Shown here in pieces: positions 1-11,991 of a stretch of DNA of 64,000 bases. The stretch is from Ananas comosus (Eukaryota > Streptophyta > Magnoliopsida > Poales > Bromeliaceae), in assembly GCF_001540865.1 (NCBI RefSeq), contig NC_033642.1, positions 2,756,167-2,820,166 of the forward strand, read 5' to 3'. Within the stretch, counting starts at the first letter, position 1. Each line of letters opens with the position of its first letter. The notes under the pieces are model-generated. The model saw only the letters and a program-made list of their open reading frames with translations. It was not told where the DNA came from and made no database searches. Both the position numbers and the translations under genes were made by a program.

Positions 1-982
1 GTCTTTACTTTGAACTTTCAATATGGGAATGATGTTTTGAAGAAATTTCTCCTGGATGAAGTGATGCTCGATCTCAGCGTGCTTTGAGTGCGCGTGACAA
101 ACCGGATTGGTTGCATGTTTTAGCGCGCTTTGATTGTCACCATGAATTGTGGTATATAGGGGTGGAAATTGATGAATGAACATCCTTGACCAACTGTCGC
201 AACCAAACATATTCCTGAGCAACCAATGACAATTGCCTTGTATTCGGCCTCTGTAGTAGAAAGTGACACCTAGTCTTGCTTCTTGCTACAATAAGAAATA
301 GCCGCCGAGCAACATGTAAATAAATAGCCCGAGGTAGATCATAAATCATCCAAATCCTCTCCTATGTTGGCATCTGCATAACCTTGCAATATAAAATAAA
401 CTCCATTCCTGAAAAGTAAACAAAAATCAAAAGAAGAATTAACATATTATAATATCCGCTTTGTCGCTTCAAGGTGAGGCTTGGAGATTTCATGTAGAGA
501 CTCACAAGACCGACGACAAATGCAATATTTGGTCTTATTATGGTCAAATAAATAAGACTTTCAACAAATGCGCAGTATGGTTGAGATTCCGAGAGAAGCT
601 TGCCTTCATCTCATTGTAACTTTATATTGGCATCAAGTAGAGTAAAGCAATGCTTCCAACTTCTTACGCCAAATGTTCCAACAATTTTTTGAGCATAACC
701 TTTTTGATCTGCAGGAAAATTTCATTATTCACTTTCTCCACCTCCAATCTAAGAAAATAGTGAAGCTCACCTTTTTGAATCGAATAGAGAGTCGATCCGA
801 ATCCTTGCAACTTCTCAATCATCATTAGTGGTGATGATCATGTTGTCTACATATGAAAGAACAATAATATGCAAGCTTCTAACTTTCTTAATAAACGAGC
901 TAGAATCAGAACTAGAAGCAAGGTAACCATAAAATTGTAAATACTCAGCAATTTTACACTACCCTTGGTGCTTGTTTCAACT

Positions 983-2116
983 AGGGATGGAACTGGGCTA
1001 GGCTTGGGTCGGGTCATACTATGGGCAAGCCCAGCCCAACAGAATATTAGGCTTTGGGTCGCACTTCTGCCCACTTTTTTAAAAAAAATTAAGGCCGGCC
1101 CGGTCCAGGTCCTAGCCTAATGCCCAATACCCATCGGGTTTTTTGGAGACCCACTTTATGCATTTGTCATATAGTACATATATTTTTATTGCGCAAAAAT
1201 AAAATAAAATAAAATATCCTCATATTTATAAATAATATATATTATATATAATATTAAGTTATATGTATATAACTATATATAATAAGACGTACTATATATA
1301 TTTACTTATTGATATGTATGGTTCTATATAATAATACTATTTATAATATATCCTCCTATGGGAACTAAAAATATTTAGCTATATGTATAACATATTCTCA
1401 TATACATTAAGGGCAAGTTTGGTTCACCTGTTTTAGACTATGGAATCGGAATGGAATTCGTTGATTTCGATAGTTGCCGTTTGTTTTATAGGAATCGAAT
1501 TCCGATTCCCATTTCACTCCGGAATGGGAATGGCTAAATCTATTTATGATCCAATCTGGCTTTGAATCCCGGATTGGCTCATTCCAAAGTAAACTATTCA
1601 AAATCCTCTTTCATCAACAACTACCTCCTCTCCCTTCATCACTTTCCTCTCTCTTAATCAAAACTCTCTCTCAAAAATTTTAAATTTTCATTCCGATTTC
1701 CATTCCAATAATGAACTAAATATTTTTGGATGATTCGTCATTCTATTTTCCATTCCATAGCAATCCAATTTCATTTCCCATTCGTATTCCAATCATAAAC
1801 CAAACGTGCCCTAATATATATCCTTAATAAAAGTATATACTATATATAATATATTATATCATTTATTTCTTAGACGGATAAATATTATTATTATATATAT
1901 ATAATAAAATAATCTTATTTTGGCACTAATGTATCGAACTTTCGGGTTGGGACTGAGCCGAGCTTGGACATGTCCAAACAGGCCCAAAACTTTTTCAGGC
2001 CTAAATTTCTATACTCGGCCCATACTTAAAGTTATAACATTGATACCCAAAGCTCGGCCCATACGTGGCCCATTCGGCTGGGCCTTGTTTAGGCCTGGGT
2101 CCACTTTCGCCCCTAC
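983..2116. mobile_element. Non-autonomous hAT-like element nested in copia RT
   Basis: The insertion is flanked by a perfect 8-bp direct repeat tttcaact (975-982 and 2117-2124), the target-site length of hAT transposons. The termini are similar imperfect inverted repeats: the left reads tagggatgg and the right, reverse-complemented, taggggcga. Internal subterminal tracts are rich in gggcc/ggccc. Removing the element rejoins the copia RT reading across LYELK-QAP. No transposase is seen, and a Tourist-like MITE lies inside. Confidence 0.75.
1411..1811. mobile_element. Tourist-like (PIF/Harbinger) MITE, 401 bp
   Basis: The ends are gggcaagtttggtt at 1411 and, reverse-complemented, gggcacgtttggtt at 1811. 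They are flanked by the 3-bp target duplication taa (1408-1410 and 1812-1814). Internal ggaat/attcc tracts give extended inverted symmetry. There is no coding capacity. It is nested in the hAT-like element at 983-2116 and is therefore younger than it. Confidence 0.8.
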
Positions 2117-2729
2117 TTTCAACTCATAAAGGGCATTCTTGAGCTTGCAAATATAATCCGGATTGAATTTCCAAAATATAGCCCAGGGTTGCTCCACATA
2201 GATGTTTTTGTCAATCTCACTATATAAGAATACATTCTTCACGTCAAGTTGTCATAGCTTCCAATTGAGATTAGCCGCCAAAGATATCACCATGCGAACA
2301 TAAGTCATTTTAGCAACAAGGCTATAGGTTTCTTCATAATCTTCACCATACTTTTGTGAGAAACCTCTCGCCACAAGTCGAGCTTTGTAGCGAGCAACAC
2401 TGCCATTTTAATTGTGCTTCACTTTGTAAACCCATTTGCAAGTGAGGGTTTTCCATTTTCGAATTTTGGAATAAAATCCCACGTTTCGTTCTTGATGAGT
2501 GCCCTTATTGCTTCCTTCATAGCATCAAACCATTCTTTCACACCATGTGCTTCGCATAAATAAGAAGGTTCAAGCTCATCAATAGGACCAGCAAAAAAAT
2601 AAGAAACCATACTCACAAGGTTTCTGTCTTGGTAGCGAGTCGACTTCACAATTTTCCTTCGGAATGCCGAAGTGATTGCACTTCCTTTTCTTAAACTTCA
2701 TTTTGATGATCTTCGTTATCATTGCTCCC

Positions 2730-3488
2730 TGTTGGTGGCCGAAAGTCCCGACCCTTGACCCGGTCAAGAATCCTCCTCGGGAAGAATGTCGGGATGATGA
2801 GCGGCCGCGGATGGTGACTCTCGAAGTTTGCGCCCACGACGGATCAAGCGATTCAGCCGATGAGGGATCGAATTAGCCGGGTTCAAAGACCTCTACAGTA
2901 AATTCGCTTCGGCGGGATGAGCTGAATGAAGAGGGGAAACCCAGAATTTGACTGAGAGATGAGCCGAATGACTAAACAACTCGAGATCTGATCGGCAAGA
3001 AGAGCCGAAAATGACTTTCTATTGAATAGAAACGCAAGAACAGGGGAGTGATGCCCGTAGGGCAGACAGACTCTAAGTACAAGAACAGGGGAGTGATGCC
3101 CGTAGGGCAGACAGACTCTAAGTATGCTAAGTTACGAGAACTACTCCTATGAAAAGCAGTAAATGCAGGAAAGAAAGACGCAGGAAAAATAAAAGTGGTC
3201 TTTTGTGCGCAGGGGCAAAGACCATTTTTCAGGGTGCCGTATGCCTATTTATAAAGTTGCCCTTGCGTTCAGTTATCGTCACTGCACGATCGGCCACAAT
3301 CTCCTGATTTGGAGGACCACCTTCGGCCGATTGGAACTGCTCATAACCGCTTGCGGTTGTTACAACTTTTGGAATAAACGCGGCTCATATCTTCTGGCGC
3401 GTCTCAATATGCTCCCGGTCCACCGTTTTGACATGGATCATGGATGTAGTCCCGGCTTGCCAGCTGTCCGCGCCGAATTGGCCCAACA
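2730..3488 (-). repeat. 3' LTR of the Tat gypsy element
   Basis: 759 bp, beginning tgttgg and ending ccaaca, the same length as the partner LTR at 14224-14982 with no indels seen. It contains a 45-bp tandem duplication (3035-3079 and 3080-3124) that includes the palindromic core tgcccgtagggca; the partner LTR has it too, so it predates insertion. The polypurine tract is probably the minus-strand reading of 3489-3500 (gaggggg). Confidence 0.93.
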
Positions 3489-3500
3489 ATTGCCCCCTCG
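3489..3500 (-). other. Polypurine tract candidate
   Basis: Read on the minus strand, these bases directly upstream of the 3' LTR give cgagggggcaat. A G-rich run abutting the 3' LTR is where plus-strand DNA priming is expected in LTR retrotransposons. Confidence 0.55.
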
Positions 3501-5434
3501 GCAGCTTTCGAAGCGATGCTTCGATAGCTGGCGTTATCTTTTGAACTTTTCGTCTCAACCTCTGAAAACAAGTGCGATCCGAGGCGTATTCCTCGATCCA
3601 ATCAAATTCAAATTCTCTGACATAATCTGTAGCGCAATCTTTTGTACGGTTTAATCCTGGCCGCTTATTCTCTTTTTTACGGCCTTGATCACATTCTCTA
3701 CCTTTGTCTCATATGCGGCATTAATTAGGTTATCTTAATTGCCGCTGTCTATTCATCATTATAGCCGACCTCGGAACTCGTAACCGATGCGACAGATAGC
3801 CCTTTCTTCTTCCCCAAGTTCCTTTTTGTCTCTTCTATCTCTTATATCTTTTTCCCATCTTCTTCTCTTCGTCTCTTTCATTCTCCTTCGTCTTTTTCAT
3901 TCTTCTTAACCGAATCTTCCGGCTTCTCTCTTCTTTTTGAACAATGTCTTTGGTTCCTCCTCTTCCTTCTCATTCGTCTCTTGACTATACTATACTCAAA
4001 CCCTTCGTTGATCTAGATCCTTCTAGGTTTATATTAGGTCCTTCTCTTATAGATGAACCATCTCGTACTGACTCCCCTTTCTCTGATGAGGGAATTCCTT
4101 TGAAAAGAGTTATTGATCTCCATTCTTGGTACTCGTCAGCTTCGACAGGAAAGAGTCTCAGAACTTGGCCAAGCGTCTCTGAAGCATATTTGGCCTGGTT
4201 AAATAAAGTAGAATCCGTTTTTGGCGACTTCTGGCGGAAAATAGGCATCTATGAAGCGATTCAATTATCTCGGCACCCTCCTATAGCCGATAATCTTCTT
4301 CTAGCCGCCGCTCTTTGTTTCTGGTCCCCTGTTTCTAATATTTTTCTTTTCAAAAGAGGACCTCTTACCCCCACTCTTTTTAATGTAGCCGCCATTATTG
4401 GCTTACGCCTTCATGGCGTTACCCTCTCTATGGCCTACAATCCTGATGGTGTGTCTGATTTTGAAGCACACCTCGATCTTAATGATTTGGCTTACTCTTT
4501 GCAGGTGAATCCCCTGCTCCGGTCACCAGAAAGGAACATACGGCGTTCCTCCTATACTGGTTGTGCCATAATCTTTTCTGCACTCGTTCGCAGAAAATCA
4601 ATCGGGATTTTGTTCCGATCGCCATTGGTTTATCTAATGGCGATAAGTTGGCCTTAGGGCCATATTTCCTTGCTTTCGTTTACAGGGAAATTTTTGATTC
4701 CATTAAGTCACGACCTTCCGGTGATGGCATTGCCATCAGCTCTGGATGTGGCGTTTTTTGGTTTCTGCAAATGTTTCTTCAGTTCTGTATTCCTGCTTTA
4801 TGTTAATCTCTTTTCAATCCGACTTCAGCTGCCCAGTTTGATTCTTATGGGCTAGCTCTCGGCTGACCACCGTCGATGACCTCTGGTCAATCCTCTGATT
4901 TTCTTACTTACTTCAAGGCTTTTTATGAGCCAGCCTCTTATTCAGCTATTTCTTGGGCTCCATTTGTTGATCGTCTCACCGGCCCCTCTTAGTTCCTGGC
5001 TCGGTTTGAAGCCATTCAGGGTGAGCTATCTTCTTCTCGCGCCGGTGAATATTCAGATGTATGGTATTCCTATCTAGCCCCCCGGGATCTTCATGTGGGG
5101 CTTAAATCACGTTCAAAATTATTACCGAGTACTGAGGTTTATTCTCCTCAGTATGTAGCACGACAATTTGGGTTCGTTCAGCCGATCCCAGCTCCTTCTA
5201 AATTTTTTACGGCCAACACAGCCGATCATCGTCCTCCCACCAAGAGTATATTTGAAGCTGACAAGCTTTCAGCTATGGGGAATCGTCTCAGACGCTTCTT
5301 CCAGCTAGCAAGCTTCCGTTTAAACTATACAGGGGTAGCCCTTGCCGGCTATGCTACCACATGGGATCATTTTGCTGACAGCTTCTTTGATCTTTCTCTG
5401 CCTCGAGCATTCCGCAAAATCATCCATCCACTTG

Positions 5435-5499
5435 GTTAGTCATCTTGTTTATAATTTTCTTCTAATATGGCTGTAACTTATCTTTTATTTTATACACAG
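5435..5499 (+). other. Intron 1 of the antisense gene
   Basis: GT at 5435 and AG at 5498-5499. Removing it joins IIHPL to ATTPSKDSPTE in frame (phase 1). Confidence 0.65.
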
Positions 5500-5579
5500 C
5501 CACCACTCCGAGCAAAGATTCTCCAACCGAGATTGAGTCTCCACCAGAAACTATTTCTGATGCCCCGCCTTCTTCCTCG

Positions 5580-5656
5580 GTAAAATATCATTTCTCTACT
5601 CATCTTAATCATAATCTTTTTCTCTGCTCATCATTTTTGTTTATTTCTGTTTTCAG
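5580..5656 (+). other. Intron 2 of the antisense gene
   Basis: GT at 5580 and AG at 5655-5656 after a pyrimidine-rich tract. Removal joins DAPPSSS to SIPASPSVS in frame (phase 0). Confidence 0.65.
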
Positions 5657-5908
5657 TCGATTCCTGCTTCTCCATCGGTCTCAGCTTCAGACAAAAGACC
5701 GATTGAAGTTGTTCAAGTCACTCCCCCGCCGTCTTCCAAACGGCGTTAATCAGTTGTTAAAAGAAAATTTCAACAAGCCGAAAGTACCCCTTCGGCTGAT
5801 ACCACTAAAGACAGAGCCGAGGATATTCCTTCGGCTGACATTGCATCCAAAGAAACTATTGCACCCTCTTCGGCTACCTCTGTTCCAACCGAAACGATTG
5901 ATGTCGGG

Positions 5909-5978
5909 GTAAGCCAGATTAATTAGTTGTACGAAAAGAATATTTCTTAATTATTTATTATTTTCTTTTAAACTACAG
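5909..5978 (+). other. Intron 3 of the antisense gene
   Basis: GTAAG donor at 5909 and ACAG acceptor ending at 5978. Removal joins TETIDVG to SSPERAPF in frame (phase 0) and continues into the open frame at 6018-6425. Confidence 0.65.
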
Positions 5979-6975
5979 TCCTCTCCTGAACGAGCCCCTT
6001 TTGCTAATTATTCGAAGATGCAGATGGTACGGCAGCTTCGCAGGGAAGCCCATCTTGAGAAAAAAAGAGGGATGGAAAAGAAGAAAAAATCTGTTGAAAC
6101 GGCAAGCACGACACCGTTACCCGATGAGGTTGCATCACCTCTTTCTGCTCCTGCCCCAATATCAATTATAGGGGATGAACAAATAAACATACCTCTCGGG
6201 CGAACTTCTGGAGATAAAAGCACTATACCTCCCAGCTCGACCCAGGGAGCTTCTTCCCCTACTTCTGATGATCCTCTATCTGCAATTCTTCATTCGTTCT
6301 TGATTTCAAGCCCCAGCTCCAACGAGGGGGATGATTCTTCAACTATTATCATTTCATCGGACACCCAAAGCAAGTTCGATGAATGTCTTAAAATATATAG
6401 CATTGGTATTCCTGGTTTAGCTTAGAATCCAGAACAATTTGATCGGCTATACGCCCTTTTACTTGATTTAGCCGATCAATCAGATATTACCCTCGGTATT
6501 AAATATTTTGTAGCAACTTTATCGCTTCAACTTTTATCTTTTTTGGCTCGGCAGCGATCTTTAGGCGCCGAACTTGTAGCTTTAGATCAACATTTTCATA
6601 GTGTTGATCATTTTAAGAAAAATATTCCTGATATAGCAGCTCCATTTACTGAAGTGCATCAAGAAGATAAGGAATTGGCTGATCAAGAATCGGCTCTACA
6701 AAAACGGATTTCTACTCTTAAAGAAGAGTTAGCCGCAGCCGAATCTACTCTCGCACAAACCTCTGAGCGCTGACTTCAATTACAAAATCAACTGAAGTTC
6801 AGAAGAGAAGAAGGGATAAGACTTAAAGAAGAGCTGTCTCATCTTTACAAAGTGCATCCCTTAATGAAGCGCCGAAGGAAAGCCGCTGAAATTGCCTAAG
6901 CCAATCTTATAGCCGAATGGAACCAACTCAAAGACTTATTATCTTAATTCGGCTTATAATATTCTAACTTTGACT

Positions 6976-9900
6976 TTAATTATTTTCCCACATGGATGGG
7001 TAATATTTCTTTAAATATTTTCCGTTGATTGGTTTTTCACTTTCTGACCCATCTCTGTTTTGCAAATAATATGCATTTCCTCTTGCTATTCGGCTAATCT
7101 GGAATGATGCTTCTCAATTTGGGGACCATTTCCCATACATTCGATCTTTTTGACCGATCGGAAAAACTAGCCGAAGTACTAAGTCACCAACGATAAATGT
7201 TTTTAATCGAACTTTCTTATTATATGCATTACGTACTCGGTTTTGATACGCTTGCATATTATCGAAAGCTATCAACCGAGTATCTATTAATTTCTCTGTT
7301 TTGTCTTTCATTAACTCACTATAGTCATCAGCTGAAAATTTTTTTTGTTTTTCTATCCTTAAAGAAGGAACTGTTATCTCGGCTAGGATTACAGCCTCAT
7401 GGCCGTAAACTAGTTGGAATGGTGTCATCCCTGTTGCCGTTTTAACTGAAGTTCGGCATGCCCATAAAACTTCGGAAAGTTTTTCATTCCATTTTCTTGG
7501 ATGTTTTTCGATGTGTTGTTTCATCAGGTTGATGACTATTTTATTCGCTGCTTCTACTTGTCCATTCGCCTGGGCATAATAAGGAGATGAATAGAGTAAT
7601 TTTATTTTTCGAGACTCGATGAAACGAATGAACTGTCATCCTGTAAACATTGTTTCTTGATCGGTCGTAATTGTCTCGGGAATCCCAAAGCGATGAATTA
7701 TATGATCTTCAACAAAATCAATAATTTTCTTTTGAGTAACCAACCGAGTAGGCTTGGCTTCCACCCACTTAGTAAAATAATCAATGGCTACTATTAGAAA
7801 CTTGTGACCAGCCGAGGAATTCGGCTGAATTTCTCAAATTAAATCAATGGCCCAGCCTCGGAAAGGCCATGGTTTAATTATTGCGTACATCTCAGAGGCA
7901 GGAACCCTCTGAATTAGGTCATGAAATTGACATTCTTGACAACCTTTAACATATTCTATGCAATCTTGATGCATAGTCGGCCAATAATATCCTAGGTGCC
8001 GAATTGTCCATTTTAACTTTTTTCCTGCTAGATGGGTTTCACATATTCCTTCATGTGTTTCCCCCATTACCAATAGAGCTTCTTCAGGCCCTAAGCATTT
8101 TAATAGAACTTCTTCGGCTGTTTTTTTGTAAAGTTGACCATCCAATAAACAATAGCCGAGAGCTCTTCTTCGAATATTATAATCGACCCTTATATTAGGA
8201 TCCTCCAAATATTTGATCGATGATTTTCTCCAATCTTCTTTCAGTTCTATAGGAGCTATAATCGGTTCTCGTATATGAACCGAAGGTAGTAATCTCCTCT
8301 ATATTACTATTAACTTTGACTTCGGCTCTCTGTATTCTGAAGCCGATTGGGCCAATTCATTTGCCTTTTCATTTTCCTGTCTGCTCAAATGTTCAAATTC
8401 GGCTTCTCCGAAATTGCATAATAATTCTATTGTCTTCCTCAAATAATTTTGCAGATTTGGATTCTCACATCAGTATTCCCCATTAACCTGCTTGATTACT
8501 AACTGTGAATCACCGATGACTTTGATTGACCTTGCTTTCAATTCTTGCAATATTTCAAGGCCGATTATCAAGGCCTCATACTCGGCTTGGTTGTTGGAAC
8601 AACCGAAATCTAATTCAAACGCAAATTGACAAACATGACCTTCAAGAGATTGTACCACTATCCATACTCCTACAGATTCGGTTGTTTTTGAACCGTCAAA
8701 ATACAACACCCAAGGTTGGCAGCCGATCAAGTTTTGTTTCGGCTCCTCAATCTCTACACATGGGTGATCGGCCAAAAAGTCAGCTATAGCTTGACCTTTA
8801 ACAGCTTTGGCAGGAACGTAATTAAGAGAAAACTCGGATAAAGCTAATATCCATTTCCTAATTCGTCCTCGTAACACTGGCTTAGATAACATATATTTTA
8901 CCAAATCGATTTTGCATATTACCGATACTTCAGTTGATAAAATATAATATCTCAATTTTGTGCATGAATAATATAAAGCCAAACATAATTTTTCCATAGC
9001 CGAGTACCGTTTTTCTGTATCTAACAGACGTCGGCTTAGGTAATAAATGGTCTGTTCTTCCTTCTCTTCATTTTCTTGAGCCAGTAAACATCCCAAATTT
9101 TCATTTGCAGCCGATATGTACAACTTCATCGGTTGATTTTGCTTCGGAGGTACCAGTATCGGAGGATTTGATAAATATCTTTTTATATTTTCAAACGCCT
9201 CTTGCTGTTCTTTTGTCCAAATGAATTCTTCTTTATCTTTCAGCTGAAGTAGTGGGGTAAAAACCCCAATCCTTCCGGCTAAATTAGATATAAACCGCCG
9301 AAGATAATTAATCTTTCCCAACAAGCTTTGCACTTCTTTTTTGCTTTTAGGCGGCAGTAGTTCTAATATAGATTTCGCCTTATTTTGATCAATTTCGATC
9401 CCTTTCTTATGCACTAAAAATCCTAGAAGTTTCCTGCTGAAACTCCAAAAGCGCATTTCAAAGGATTCATTTTCAAATTATATTTTCACATTCTTTCAAA
9501 GGTGAGCCTTAAATTAACCCAATGTTCGGCTTGTGACTTGGATTTTACAACTATATCATCGATATATACTTCCAACATTTTGCCGATTAAGTCATGGAAA
9601 ATAAAATTCATTGCTTTTTGGTAAGTAGCTCCGGCATTCTTTAAGCCGAACGGCATAACAACCCATTCGAAGGTTCCTATTGAATCGGGGCATCTAAAAG
9701 CCGTTTTAGCAACATCTCCCTCAGCAATATAAATTTGATTATAACCAGCATGTCCATCCATAAAGGACAGAATTTTATTGCCGGCAGCCGAATCTACTAG
9801 CATATCAGCTATTGGCATTGGATATTCATCTTTAGATGTAGCTAAATTCAAGTTCCTAAAATCAATACAAACTCTAAGTTTGCCATTCTTTTTACGCACT

Positions 9901-11805
9901 GGAACTATATTAGACACCCAATCAACATAACGGGCCGCTCTAATAAATCCGGCCTTTAAAAGATTTTCGATTTCATTCTTAATTTGGAGTACAATACTCG
10001 GCTCAAACCTACGAGCCGGTTGTTTAAAAGGCTTGAACCCTTTTTTGATGGGCAGTCGATACTCTACAATCTCTCGGCTTAGACCTGGCATTTCTTCATA
10101 GCTCCAGGCGAAGCAGTCCTTGTACTCCTTCAACAGCTTCTTCAATTCTTCCTGTTGCTGAGCCGACAGCTTGGAACTTATAAACGTCGGCCTGTTGTCT
10201 TCATAAGACCCCAGGTTTACTTCTATCAACAAATCCTGGGTTTCCAGCTTTTTCTCGCCGATTTTAATAGGCGATTCTTCCAGTTTCATTTCTGCTTCTT
10301 CGGCTTTATGACACAAATCTTTTATAACTTCTTCGGCCTTTTTGGTCGAATTGTCAAGTGCTAACACATCGGCTATAGCAGCCGAATTATCCTCATAGCC
10401 GATCTTGTTGATCGGCTCATCCTGTCGAGGCTTATGCCAAGCCTCTATTCTTGACTTTTGGGACTCCATTTTAACCATCTAGGTGATTCTTCATCAGCCA
10501 CCATAGCATTGATATCTTTGGAGAGGATTAATTGAATTCCCTCATCCGTTACTCTTACAAATGAAATCTGATCTGGATCAGCATCGGCCTAAGTGGTGTG
10601 GCCGATGTCCTCCATGTTGACATCTATCATTTGAGGCCGTCCCTCGGCCCGGATTTCTTCTACCTTGTATCCTATCCACTGGAACAGTTTTTCATGGAGT
10701 GTAGAGGGTACGCACTTATTCGAGTGTATCCAATCTCGTCCCAAGAGTAAGTTGTAGTGGCTATCTGCATCCACTACAAAAAACACAGTTTTTAAAGTTT
10801 TTGAGCCTACCGTGAGTTCGGTGGTGAGCACTCCTCGAGCCTGTTGACCGTTTCCTGTGAAATCGGTCATGATTGAATCGGTGGGCTGGGCTTTAATTCG
10901 TCTTCATCTTCGCCCAAGTTCTTGAAAAAGAAAGTAGGCATCACATTGACCATAACACCGCTGTCTACCATAACTCGGCCTACCGGCGGACCTTCTATTA
11001 AAGCTTTTATAAAGAGAGGCCTTTTGAACCTCGTCTGCATGGCCGATGGTTTCTCAAAAACCACTGCATCGGCCTGTTGAACATCCTTTAGTTGCAATTG
11101 GGCTACTGTAAGCCCATCTTCCTTTTCTTCTATGAATTCCTCGTACTCAACAAACTCTGCCTTGAAGGATTGAGGCAGAGCATACACCATACTCACCTCG
11201 GCTGGTGATTCATCAGCCGACTTACCCTTAATTCTCTGTTTCTTCTCTTCTGACTCCTTGGCCGTTTCGGCTGAAGAGTCACTCTCCATACGGACCTCCT
11301 TCTCTTTAGGAGGCCATCTTTCCCTCTTGATCATCGTCTCGAGGGAAGCTATTTTATCTTCTAACTCCCTCCTGGTCATTTTCTCTTCCGACTCGACCTC
11401 GGTTGGCCGTTCTATTTTTGACTTCAACTGGAGGGCAGGCGATGAGCCGCCTGCCACGCCTGCCTCATGGTCATTTCTCATCGGACGAAAAGGGTGTGAC
11501 CGCTCATCAGGGCGTCTCCATACATTGAGCCTCATCCTTTTCGCTTCCTCATAGTGTTGCCTTGCCTCGGCTTGCATCTTCTGCTGCCGACGCTTCTGAG
11601 TTTTTGTCAACATCGGCCCCTGCCACCTGGCCGATGGTTTGACTTCAACTTCGTGCCATTCATCTACTGGCACATTCGCCGGTACTTTTACCGTTCTTAA
11701 ATGATTTTTCAGAATTTCTCTTCTTTCCCATGGTCTCGGCCAAGGCTGAATGCCGAGTTCGTTGACTAACCTCCGACCGAGGAATTCTATGTCTCCCTCG
11801 GTCAT
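6976..11805 (-). pseudogene. Tat gypsy pol (protease, RT, two RNase H, integrase), broken
   Basis: From 11805 leftward: an acidic/basic linker, then aspartic protease with a DSG triad (near 10930-10990) and the downstream YNLLLGRDWIHSNKCVPSTLH tract (about 10700-10760). Reverse transcriptase spans 10478-9486 with the YIDD catalytic loop. RT connection and gypsy RNase H follow at 9456-8800. An archaeal-type RNase H starts WVLYFDGSKTT (8470-8720). Integrase follows: H-x-C-C zinc-binding domain at 8080-7920, catalytic core with AIDLI, TTDQ and QVEAANK (7850-7550), and the C-terminus ending at 6976. Breaks include frameshifts near 10880, 10480 and 9430-9480 and stops near 8467, 7836 and 7111. The fold can still be read but the product cannot be made intact. 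Confidence 0.9.
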
Positions 11806-11991
11806 TCCTTCGAATTCCGGTTCTGGTCTCGGCCTGGCTTGCTGTTGCCAGTGTGGCCGATATCCAGGGAACCTTTGCTTGGAGCCGAATGGTCTATCCT
11901 GGTAGTCCCATCGACCATGACGTTCTCCACGCCTGTTGTTGTAGTAATCATGCAGAATCTTCTACATTAGCATATCTTTCTTGCGTTGAAC

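Larger units (their letters stand above)
1..2729 (-). mobile_element. Ty1/copia element, 3' part (RT and RNase H), degenerate
   Basis: The minus strand encodes copia reverse transcriptase. The tract before the catalytic motif (KNVFLYSEIDKNIYVEQP) lies near 2190-2240, the LKNALYELK motif near 2130-2160, and the YVDNMI catalytic-loop equivalent near 840-860. An N-terminal RT stretch (KEWFDAMKEAIRALIKNETW) lies near 2480-2560. The C-terminal RNase H end (residues such as HAEIEHHF) lies at 1-120. Many stops and frameshifts make it a pseudogene. It is interrupted at 982/983 by a hAT-like element; joining the two sides restores LYELKQAP. At 2729 it is cut by a Tat gypsy element and resumes at 14988. 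No copia LTR is seen at the left edge, so the element runs off the window. Confidence 0.85.
3944..6947 (+). pseudogene. Antisense intron-containing gene with plant mobile domain, carried by the Tat element
   Basis: Runs opposite to gag-pol. The ATG at 3944 opens a reading of about 170 residues that resembles the plant mobile domain (aminotransferase-like): tracts such as FWRKIGIYEAIQLSRHPP, GPLTPTLFNVAAIIGLRLHG and, in another frame from about 4505, EHTAFLLYWLCHNLFC. A frame change near 4500 is either a 1-bp indel or a 56-bp intron (4449-4504), which would be in phase. Stops follow near 4804 and 4858, then 5095-5434 continues (the GLKSRSKLLPSTEVYSP region). Three short GT-AG introns (5435-5499, 5580-5656, 5909-5978) keep the reading frame into a Ser/Pro/Thr-rich and Lys-rich region, with one stop near 5748. 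A heptad-like coiled coil lies at 6543-6773 and the end is at 6947. Its role in the element is unknown. Confidence 0.72.
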
